A program made the position numbers and the translations under genes. From positions 3,420,001 through 3,484,000 of the forward strand of contig NC_134464.1 in NCBI RefSeq assembly GCF_047948215.1: a stretch of DNA of 64,000 bases, in the 5' to 3' direction. The stretch comes from Lycorma delicatula (taxonomy: Eukaryota; Arthropoda; Insecta; Hemiptera; Fulgoridae). Numbering within the stretch: position 1 is the stretch's first letter; each line of letters begins with the position of its first letter. Positions 32,901 to 44,900 of the stretch are shown here, in pieces. Below the pieces are notes generated by a model. The model did no database searches, had not been told where the DNA came from, and saw only the letters and a program-made list of their open reading frames with translations.

Positions 32901-35900
32901 TGGAAGTAGATTTTCAGCCCAATTTTGTTATTGTAGAAGATTTGTTAATATATATTCATATTCTACAGTTATTTATGGTGTAATTCCTATTTTTCCATCT
33001 TAACAGTTTTCCTATTAATTCAATTCTTAAAAGGTTATTTAAATGTAAAATTAATTTAATTTTTTTTTCTAAAGGTTTTAAACGTCCTGGAGATTATATT
33101 GAATCAACATGCGAATACAATGTTAAAATTGGAAGAAGTAATTTTAATTCATCTAAGAGTAATTTATCACAATTTAATGATGATAGTAATTTTTCCAGTA
33201 CAAATATAAATTTGCCGTTATTACATCAAGCAAATTATTCTAGAAGAAATGATTATGATAAAAGTATCAGTTACAATGACATTGAAACGTTTGGAAGTTG
33301 TGGTTATTCAGGTGTAGTTTCAAAAACAGATAAAAATACCAATAAACAAAATAGATATTCTTCTGAAAGAAGAAGAGATTCATTTGCAAACGATAATAAT
33401 TTATCTCAGTCATATTTATTTATGAAACAACCTGCTGATGAAAGTTATGGAAGAAATAATCATAATTTAGAAAGTAAATATCTTGACTGCAGAAATGATG
33501 ATTATCCCAGTCGTTCAGACATGAATTTACATACTAAAGTGTCATCTGTAAAAGAAAAATATCATGATATTAAAAGTATGAGTTACTCACCATCACAACG
33601 AATGGATTACTCAGAAACAAAAAACAGATCAGTTGGTAATCATAATGAACAGGACTATCCCAATTATCCAGAGATGAATTTACAGACTAGAATGTCATCT
33701 ATGAAAGGAAAATTTCATGATATTAAAAGTATGAGTTACTCACCATCACAACGAATGGATTACTCAGAAACAAAAAACAGATCAGTTGGTAATCATAATG
33801 AACAGGATTATCCCAATTATCCAGAGATGAATTTACAGACTAGAATGTCATCTATGAAAGGAAAATTTCATGATATTAAAAGTTTTAATTACTCACCATC
33901 ACAACAAATTGATTACCCAAAAACAAAAAACAGATCAGTTGGTAATCATAATGAACAGGATTATCCTAATTTTCCAGAGATAAATTTACAGACTAGAATG
34001 TCATCTATGAAAGGAAAATTTCAAGATATTAAAAGTTTTAATTACTTACCATCACAACAAATGGATTACTCAAAAGAAGACAGATCAATTGGTAATCTTG
34101 ATGAACAGGATTATCTCAATCATCTAGAGATGAATTTAGAAACTAGAATGGTATCTATGAAAGAAAAACATCATGATATTGAAAGTATGAGTTACTCACC
34201 ATCACAACAAATGGATTACTTAAAAAAAGAAAACAGATCAATTGATAATGTTAATGAATTGAACTATCCTGTTTCTTCACACTTTAATTTACGGACGAGA
34301 ATATCATTTATGAATGATGAAGTTTGTGATAATGTTATGAGAAGTTATCCAGCACCACAACAGATGGATGATTTCAGATACAGGAACAGATCAAAAGATG
34401 ATAATGGATCTGATGGTTATATTAGTAAACATGATGGTTTTGCCAATTCAAAGTATGAAAGAAATTCATACTCGGATATTAATACATTTAGAGGTAATCG
34501 TGGTGCAATGTATGAGGATTATTCAACCTCTCCTCAAAGAAAAGAATTTAGAAATGATTATGATAATATTCAAAAGAATAACAAAAATATTCCAAGTAGA
34601 TTCAATGTGTATTCTGACTCGGATAATAACAATTTTATGGAAAGAAATAGATCATTAATACATCAAGATCAGTTTAGAAGTAGTAATTTTGAAGAAAATG
34701 ATTCATTTCGTGGTAGAAATTTTATGAAGAAACATAATTATAGTTCTTCAAATTTTATTGAAAAATCTAGTAGCAATAAAGATTTTGTGCCAGTTACAGC
34801 AAGCATGAAGGATAACCCAATTAATGTAAATGAAAATGATTTATCTGATGTTACTGTGGATTTAGTTAAAAATACTGATGGTCCTGCTGGAAAGAATGTT
34901 GTTGTTGTTGTTTGTGCTAAAGAATTTACAAATATAAAAGATGTTAGCACTCAATTATATGTACTTAGAAGAACTGCTAAATGGAATAAAAAAGAATTCA
35001 AACATATACAAAATTATGATTCTCAGAGGAAATTGAGGTAAGATTTATATATTATTATTATTTCCAATTATTCCCCTTTGGGAGAGTGCGTGAACTTGAA
35101 AAAATCATGGCTTAACTTCCTTCTTCTCTTTTCTTTTCTTCCCAAAACCTCTGCATTCATTCACTATGTTTCTTCTTCCTCTCCTTCATCTTTCTATCAT
35201 TTATCTTTTTTGCTGTTATTCAATTTTCTAATTTCAACCCTAAATTTCCTTCTGTCCATGATTTCTTCTTCTGAGATGTTCAATTGTTCCTGGCTATCTT
35301 GCTTTTCTTTCATCCAAATGGACTTTAACTTACTTGCCTTGATGATGTTGAAAATTTTCTTAGTGAGTATCTTCACCCATCCTGCATAAATGTCTGTAGA
35401 ATTGTAGACATCTTTTCCTGAACTTGTTGGTGATGGAGTCTGTGTTTTCATTAATTCCTTTGTGGGTCATTTGATCCAGGTTCCGTCTCTGAGGGCTGCA
35501 CTGTGGATTTTTCTGAGAATTTTCCATTCTTGATTTCATGAATTTTGGCCATTCCTATGATTACTGTTTTTTTCTGCATACAAGGCCACCAGCAAGACAT
35601 AGTTATTACATTGTTAGTTATTACATTGATAGTTTTACATTGCGAGACACTACCGTATTATTATAATGATTTCATGCAAGCTTTTCAGTTTTAATATTAT
35701 TTTTGTGTTGGATTGATTTGCATGACATTTTTACCGCCACCACACCATTCAGTCCTAAAGCATAAGACCGAATGTCTGTGCCACAACAGGCTACTGAGCC
35801 ACGAATCAGTTTAGCGACCAGTGTCCTAACTAGCTCCTAGAGCTAACCTAATTGCATGAGCGAACTAAGCATGGTGCCACACACCACTTGCTTCATGTCC

Positions 35901-38900
35901 CTCCGCTCACTTGTCATATTCTAAAATGGGTAGGCACACCCCATCAACTACTAAAATATATGACATTAAATAAATTAAATTTATCACATCAGGACCACAA
36001 TTCGCTGCCACGCTAGGTCACCGAATGCCAGCAAGTACCTGTCCACCAATATTAAAGCGCTTGGAGCTGTAATTGGCTGATGGCCAGTCATAACTCTCTG
36101 GTAGTTTCCCACAGCAGTGAGGTAGAAATCTTTCCCTTAAATAAACTAGTAATGCCCGTTGTACAAAGCAACGACATCAAGAAACACCCACATGGTCCGA
36201 CAATTCAGCTTACGCCACATTGACTCGCCGCTTATGATTGGCAAATTTTCCCTTTGACCTCTAAGTTCAGGGTAGCCTGAGTTCTGGCCCCCCCCCAAGA
36301 GCTGGGCAGTCGAACTTCATATGTTCGTTCGACTGGATCTCCCCGCAGACGCACAGCTCATCAGCTGCCAGAATGGTTCAAGTTCGCGTGGTTGGAGAGC
36401 ACCTGGGCACCTGTTCCCTTAAAAACGAAGGAGAGGCATACGATCCCCCCAAGTTCTGTATAAATGTATACAAGGACCTTCCCTTAGTCGTGGTGTGCCA
36501 TTCTTGCTGCCATGCTTCCATCGCGAGGCTGTAAAGCCTGCTCCTCAGGCGGAAGATGGGCAACTGAACGAAATTTAGAACCGGTGCATTGTGATCACTT
36601 TCCGCTCCGGTTCAGGCCCGGCTCGAAACCGCATCCCAAATACCTCGACCTCCCTCCCTCTTCGCAACTTCCACATGGCTGCCCGAACTTTCACCACTAA
36701 ATCGATTGAGAGAGCCTTTCCCAATATGGTGGTAGCTTCGTTGGAGGTTGTTTTAAAAACACCAGTGCATACTATTATTGCTCTTCGCTGGGCACTCCTT
36801 AAATTCTGAATAAGTGCTCTATTTCTGTCCAACCTATGCGCCCAAACGGACGCAGCATAAGAGGCCATACTTTTGAAGACAGTTCGGTACACCATGTTCA
36901 AATATCAGTTTAGATATCAGACAAGTACTACTGCCTGCAGGGCTACGGGAACATTGCGGGGTTCCAACTCGTAGAGGAAAGAACCCCAACACAATAAAAA
37001 TGGCCAAAACCTATTTACAGTCGGCGCTTTCCACCTCGGCAAGATCATTTAAGATGCAATTCTCGGTGCCAACCCCTTTTATGAAGCCATACTGGCCACG
37101 ATTTAAAAGTGAGTTCATATCGATGCTTTCCCGGAGCCGTTCCACAGCTAGCTTTTCAAGCAACTTGTCGATTACCTACAAGAGGCTGATGGGTCGATAA
37201 CTGCTGACCTCACTCGGATCTTTTCCTGATTTTAAGAGCACCCTCACCAAAGCCACCTTCCAACAAGTCGGAAAGCAACCTCAGCTCAGGCACCCCGAGA
37301 ACAGTCGGCCAAACGGGTCTCTTATGACAGGCAGCAGGTGTTAGAAAATATCCGGGTCAAGTTGGTCAATCCCCGGTGCCTTTCTCAGTACCATTCGGTG
37401 TATATCTACGGGGATTCACAGCCCGTACGTCAGGGATGGTGTCTCACCCGCCCCAACGCCGACATCTGCTGCACTCTTCGGAGCATCTGGAAACTGAGTA
37501 TCCAATAACGCCTGGTATGTCGCCACAGTTGGTAAAGTGTGGTCACGACCACCAAACCCGCATCGAACACTGGACAGCACGTGCAATGGCTTTGGCCAGT
37601 AACATGATTTTGCGAGCTGCCAAGGGCTGTGCTGCAACTCGCGCATGGAGTCTTGCCAAAACTTGAGTTTGGGTTCCTTGATGGCATGAACGTACTCATT
37701 ATGGGCGCGCCGGTAGATCCACAGACCCTCAGCGCGCACGTCATCAACGATAATCCCCGCTAGGGGGCGACGCTGGTTTCTTCTCCTAGCGGACTTAGCT
37801 CTTGCGCGCAGCATGCTAAGGCCAGAGGTTCGCCTCCGTTTAACAGAGGCTCCCCGGAAGCAACGGTTATGACGGCTCGAGGCACTCTCCGATCAGCGGA
37901 TTGGCCACTACATAAGGGTCCGTTCATTGGCCGACGCCGCCGTAGTACCCTGTCGCAGCCAGTCTTGATGGCCCGGCCTAATTGTTCAGCCATCAATTCC
38001 ACCTCCGGGCTGCACGCGCCATTTCAACCCCTGTAAGGCAGCCACACACTCGCGCCGCAGCCTGTGTTGATCCAGGCCCCTTGGATTATACCGACCCGAA
38101 TCTGGAGCTCTTGGACCGTCACCGTAAGCGATCTCATAGGTTATAAGCCTATGTTCACTCACACTGGCCTCGGGCCAGACAGTCCAACTACTTGCACTCC
38201 TAAGCAGATCGCCCGTCACCAAGGTGACGTCGAAGTAACGTTCCCCCACTTCGGAAGAGAATATCTGCAGTTGTTCTGCCTCGTTAAGCATTTAGAGGTT
38301 TCTGGCTTCAACGAACTATGCGAGACCATCGCCTCTGGGGTCAGTGAGTGGTGAACCGCAGGCGGAAGACTTGGCGTTAGCGTCCACAGCAACCAGCACT
38401 CTGATGCCGGGAGACCGTCCAGAATCCGTTGAATAACGTCAACCCCGTGGAAGCCGACCACCCTATCACCGACCGTGTACGGCTCCTGGACAAAGAGAAC
38501 TTCGAGTTCGTACTCTTCAAGAATCCTCATGGCTTCATTTGTGGCTGCCCGGGAACGATGTAGGTTTAACTGTCCCAGGCACAAGCGTTCGATATGGTGA
38601 CGACCGTCCTCGAAAGCTTCCCCGAATTCAGGCATCGCCATACGTGGTGTCAGTTATGATCTTCGTCCGGGCTATGTCATGCGATCTGCATTGTTTACCT
38701 CCGACCCGGTGTCCGGCATCAAAGTCTTTCACCAAGGCACAAGGAGCGCACTTTGCAGACGCGGTCTTACTAAGGCAATTAACTGCCCTGTGCCCTGCAA
38801 GGTCGCAATGACTATACATCTCCGACTGTGCTCTACAGCGGAGAAAGGTGTGACCAAAGCCTTGACATTTGAAGCACCGGGGTACTTCTGTATGATCATC

Positions 38901-41900
38901 GACCCTGCAAGAGGTCCACCCAAGGAACAGCCGGCCACCGGCCACGAAGATTTACCGGCTCCTAGGCAAGGTCTCAAAGAACCACCCAGTGGTTCTTTGA
39001 GGCTTCCTTCCGCCCCAACTGCCGGACCACCCTGGTCCCGTAGAGGAAGTCCTTGTTAGCCATATCCAACGCTGGATTTTGGCTGTGTATCGCCTTGAGG
39101 ATTTCGGGCTCCTCTGTCCTCGTTGCCCTTGGCAAATCATACACCAATATTTGAGGCCTCCGCTCGGCCAGCAACAGCCTTCAGTACGTTGTTCTGCAGA
39201 ACGTCGCCTTCCAGCAGCCGCTTTGCCTGCTGCTCACTTACGACATTCAGGATCCCACTCCATGGTCCCTTGTTTTCGTGACCCGGGAAATCTGGAACCT
39301 TTTTTTCCGCGAGTCCAGGACCGTCTTCAGGGTCAGCTCTGTCATCGTAGACGAAGCTCCCGGACCAAGCGTTACTAGGACCACCTTGACGGCGGCCCGC
39401 TTAATTTTGTTAGCCGACGCCTGAACTGGCGGCGGGGGACTAACACGCTTAGGCCCAGGTGCGGCTGTTACTATAGCGAAGGAGATAGGCTTCTTCACCT
39501 TCTTCTCCACCCGTTTTAAAGAGGTGTAGATCTCGCCAAGGACCCTCCCCGTTACCGGTTTGAAGTCCCCGACTCCTTCCACCACCTGGTCCACCTTGCC
39601 CGATAGTCGATCAATGCCGAATTTAGAGCTCGGTTAGCGCCCTGGAGGCCCTCGCATTTCAATGCCAGCTCAGAAACCATTAAGGCAACCTCGGAAAGGT
39701 ACGAGTCAACTAACTGTCGAAACTCGACTGAAATGCGTGATTCCTTGGTGGTTATTTTGGTCCAAGCGGGCCGCATACCCTCGATCCGTCCGTTAGACAC
39801 CGAGCTAGACCTTTGCAAAGGAGGCATCGTCCCAGAATCCTCCGGGACAGAGCCGACCACCTCACCGCTGTGCACCGCCACCCTCGACCTCTCAGGGAGC
39901 TGCCTCTCAGCCTTGGTTTGCCCTCCACTGACGGCTTGATCTCCCTTCGTTTTTGTGTTCGATATTGTACTGAGTCCTGTAGGTTAAATGGTTTCTCCCA
40001 AGTACTTGAAGTGGGGTGCTTGTGAGATTTTTCCATACTGTGTTTGCAGCGGGAATTTTCCAGTCAATTTGGTTTCTGTATATTGTGTATTTTCATAAGA
40101 AATTGGAGTTCGGTTTTACAGGTTATTTCATGCAGTTTCTCCAATGTGAAAAATGGGTTTGAGATTTCCCCCATGAATTTGTCTTTTGAGGTGGTTTCTG
40201 ATAATGTTTCCTGGATGATGGCTCTGGTCTTCAAATTCTAGTAGGGTATTTAAACGAGGCTCGTCTCTCAACCGAGTTGAAGGCTTTTTTAAAATCAACA
40301 AATGTGACTGTAGTATTCCAAGATCGTCTGATGTGTAGTATGATCTTTTTTTTTTGTCTTCAGTCATTTGACTGGTTTGATGCAGCTCTCCAAAATTCCC
40401 TATCTAGTGCTAGTCGTTTCATTTCAGTATACCCTCTACATCCCTAAAAATTTGTTTTACGTATTCCAAATGTGGCCTGCCTACACAATTTTTTCCTTCT
40501 ACCTGTCCTTCCAATATTAAAGCGACTATTCCAGGATGCCTTAGTATGTGGTCTATAAGTCTATCTCTTCTTTTAACTATATTTTTCCAAACGCTTCTTT
40601 CTTCATCTATTTGCCGCAATACCTCTTCGTTTGTCGCTTTATCCACCCGTCTGATTTTTAACATTCTCCTATAGCACCGCATTTCAAAAGCTTCTAATCT
40701 TTTCTTCTCAGATACTCCGATCGTCCATGTTTCACTTTCATATAAAGCGACATTCCAAACATATACTTGCAAAAATCTTTTCCTGACATTTAAATTAATT
40801 TTTGATGTAAACAAATTATATTTCTCACTGAAAGCTCGTTTCGCTTGTGCTATTCGGCATTTTATATCGCTCCTGCTTCATCCATCTTTAGTAATTCTAC
40901 TTCCCAAATAACAAAATTCTTCTACCTCCATAATCTTCTACTCCTATTTTCACATTCAGTGGTCCATCTTTGTTATTTCTACTACATTTCATTACTTTTG
41001 TTTTGTTCTTGTTTATTTTCATGCGATAGTTCTTCGTAGGACTTCATCTATGCCGTTCATTGTTTCTTCTAAATCCTTTTTACTCTCTGCTAGAATTACT
41101 ATATCATCAGCAAATCGTAGCATCTTTATCTTTTCACCTTGTACTGTTACTCCGAATCTAAATTGTTCTTTAACATCATTAACTGCTAGTTTCATGTAAA
41201 GATTAAAAAGTAACGGAGATAGGGAACATCCTTGTCGGACTCCCTTTCTTATTAGGGCTTCTTTCTTATGTTCTTCAATTGTTACTGTTGCTGTTTGGTT
41301 CCTGTACATGTTAGGAATTGTTCTTCTATCTCTGTATTTGAACCCTAATTTTTTTAAAATGCTGAACATTTTATTCCAGTCTACGTTATCGAATGCCTTT
41401 TCTAGGTCTATAAACGCCAAGTATGTTGGTTTGTTTTTCTTTAATCTTCCTTCTACTATTAATCTGAGGCCTAAAATTGCTTCCCTTGTCCCTATACTTT
41501 TCCTGAAACCAAATTGGTCTTCTCCTAACACTTCCTTCACTCTCCTCTCAATTCTTCTGTATAGAATTCTAGTTATGATTTTTGATGCATGACTAGTTAA
41601 ACAAATTGTTCTGTATTCTTCACATTTATCTGCCCCTGCTTTCTTTGGTATCATTACTATAACACTTTTTTTGAAGTCTGACGGAAGTTCCCCTTTTTCA
41701 TAAATATTACACACCAGTTTGTATAATCTATCAATCGCTTCCTCACCTGCACTGCGCAGTAATTCTACAGGTATTCCGTCTATTCCAGGAGCCTTTCTAC
41801 CATTTAAATCTTTTAATGCTGTCTTAAATTCAGATCTCAGTATTGTTTCTCCCATTTCATCCTCCTCAACTTCCTCTTCTTCCTCTATAACACCATTTTC

Positions 41901-44900
41901 TAATTCATTTCCTCCGTATAACTCTTCAATATATTCCACCCATCTATCGACTTTACCTTTCGTATTATATATTGGTGTACCATCTTTGTTTAACACATTA
42001 TTAGATTTTAATTTATGTAACCCGAAATTTTCCTTAACTTTCCTGTATGCTCCGTCTATTTTACCAATGTTCATTTCTCTTTCCACTTCTGAACACTTTT
42101 CTTTAATCCACTCTTCTTTCGCCAGTTTGCACTTCCTGTTTATAGCATTTCTTAATTGCCGATAGTTCCTTTTACTTTCTTCATCACTAGCATTCTTATA
42201 TTTTCTACGTTCATCCATCAGCTGCAATATATCGTCTGAAACCCAAGGTTTTCTACCAGTTCTCTTTATTCCGCCTAAGTTTGCTTCTGCTGATTTAAGA
42301 ATTTCCTTTTTAACATTCTCCCATTCTTCTTCTACATTTTCTACCTTATCTTTTTTACTCAGACCTCTTGCGATGTCCTCCTCAAAAATCTTCTTTACCT
42401 CCTCTTCCTCAAGCTTCTCTAAATTCCACCGATTCATCTGACACCTTTTCTTCAGGTTTTTAAACCCCAATCTACATTTCATTATCACCAAATTATGGTC
42501 GCTATCAAAAGTCTGCTCCAGGGTAAGTTTTGCAGTCAACGAGTTGATTTCTAAATCTTTGCTTAACCATGATATAATCTATCTGATACCTTGCAGTATC
42601 GCCTGGCTTTTTCCAAGTGTATATTCTTCTATTATGATTTTTAAATTGGGTGTTGGCAATTACTAAATTATACTTCGTGCATAACTCTATAAGTCGGTCC
42701 TCTCTTTCATTCCTTTTGCCCAGCCCTTATTCACCCACTATATTTCCTTCCTTGCGTTTTCCAATGCTTGCATTCCAATCTCCAACTATTATTAAATTTT
42801 CATCTCCTTTTACATGTTTAATTGCTTCATCAATCTCTTCGTATACACATTCTACCTCATCATCATCATGGGCGCTTGTAGGCATATAGACGTTAACAAT
42901 TGTTGTCAGTTTAGGTTTTGATTTTATCCTTATTACAATGACTCTATCGCTATGCGTCTTGAAATACTCCACTCTCCTCCCTATCTTCTTGTTCATCACG
43001 AAACCTACTCCTGCCTGCCCATTATTTGACGCTGAGTTAATTACTCTAAAGTCACCTGTCCAAAAGTCTCCTTCCTTTTCCCACCGAACCTCACTAATTC
43101 CTACTATATCCACGTTTACCCTATCCATTTCCCTTTTTAAATTTTCTAGCCTACCAACCTTTTTTAAGCTTCTAACATTCCACGCTCCGACTCGTAGAAT
43201 GTTATTTTTTACTTTTCTGGTGACCCCTTCCTTAGTAGTCCCCACCCGGAGATCCGAACGGGGGACTATTTTACCTCCGGAATATTTTACCAAGGAAGGC
43301 GCCTCCATTATTGCTATGTGAAAATGCAGAGAGCCACATTTTCTTGGAAAAAAAGAAAACAGCTGTAGTTTTCCATTGCTTTCAGCTGCGCAGTACTCAG
43401 AGGACTGAGTGATGTTGATATGGCCGTTTAAGTCATTCTGACTCACGCCCCTAACAACTACTGAAAGAGCTGCTGCCCTCTTTCAGGAATCATTCCTTAG
43501 TCTGGCTCTCAACAGATACCTCTCCGATATGGTTGCACCTTCGGTCCAGCTACTCTGTATCCCTGAGCACTCAAGCCCCCTCACCAACGACAAGGTCTCA
43601 TGATTCATAGAGGAGGAGTATGATCTTAAGGTTCCAGATTTATTTGATAGAGGATCTTCCTTTTCTGAATCCTGTCTGATACTTGCTAGTATGGTTTTGA
43701 AAAACTCACATCATTTTGTGATCATCTGATGCGAAAATACTATGTTATCGTACACTTTACTTGACCGGAAATGAATTTCAGTAGGGTTACACCTCCTTGC
43801 CCATAGAAACAAGTTGCTACTTGAGATCACTAATTCTAGTATGTTTTTAGCTAGTAACAAACTAACTACTGTCCTTACTAACTTCAAATATTATTGCAGT
43901 TGAGGAAACAGAAGTAAGTATAGCTGGTGTTGTACAACTTTTCAAAAAAATATTTTTAGAAACAAAATTTAGGCACATGCAACATTTTGATGACCCTTTA
44001 GGTAAATAATTTTTTTTTCAGTATTAACTTTGTTATGTTCTTTATATTTTTATATGTTTAGTATAAAATCTTATTTGGGATAGGGTGTTTACATATTTGT
44101 GTTGGATTATAATCTACATGATGGACAGCCTACTCTCCAAACTGAAAATGCAAATCATGATTCGCATGTTCTTAGCATGGTTCCTGTGCACTGCTTTACA
44201 TCATACTAAAATTGTATAGTATATTTTACAATAGTCAGTGTTTAGTTCTAGAGTTATTTTATTCTATACAAAATGTTTAGATTTCGAAAGATTATCTCTA
44301 CTTTTTAAGAAAATGTAAGTTTCTTTCCTTTTTTTCTATTGTAACATAAATTACTCTTCCTGCCCTTCTGATTATCAAGAGGAGAATCAGTCTTCTCTTG
44401 AAATTCTTCCGGTTCTTTTATTGCATTTAATTTTATAGCTATTAAAGATTTGTTTCCTCAAATCAACAATTATTTTCTTCTATTTTTGTATTTCTTTCTA
44501 TAATTTTGCATTTGATTACGTATTTATTTTCATTGTCTAGTCTTTTATGTTAATTAAAACCAAATACTACTATGAAGATAACTACGTTTAAAGATGGTGC
44601 TAAACGCTTAGTAAATTATTTCTGGATGTTATTTCAAGGATTGGTTACTTCTTAAAAAAAACAATGAAATAATAATAAAACTTTAATTTGTTCATCTATT
44701 AGAATTTCAGAAAATTCCATTGAAGTTGTAAGAACTAAATTTTATTATTCACTTATGCAGTTTTTAATGGTATTTTTTGTAAAATCTTGTAATTGAAGGT
44801 TATGAAAATTTTTTTTTTAAATTTACATTCATTAAAAGCTCTGACATCCAAGGGCCATTCCATTGACCAGAATAATCCATTATTTATAGTAGTTTTACCT

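Larger units (their letters stand above)
40346..43617 (-). mobile_element. RTE-like LINE copy 1, nearly full length, 8-bp target duplication
   Basis: 3,272 bp, with the 3' poly-A at the left (T run, then gtcttcagtcatttgac) and the 5' tip at the right (ctatgaatcatgag on the minus strand). Flanking gtatgatc lies at 40338-40345 and 43618-43625. One ORF organisation (APE-type endonuclease then RT) is broken in a few places. It lies in the second visible intron of the unknown gene, antisense to it. Confidence 0.9.

Noticed and set aside
33567..34420. CRISPR-like periodicity
   Set aside because: The repeats are 150-153 bp coding units without spacers, in a eukaryotic gene.
41308..42165. Long plus-strand open frames opposite the RTE (also 60352-61209 and 42938-43321)
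   Set aside because: Antisense shadows of the RTE coding frames; they recur in both copies only because the elements are homologous.
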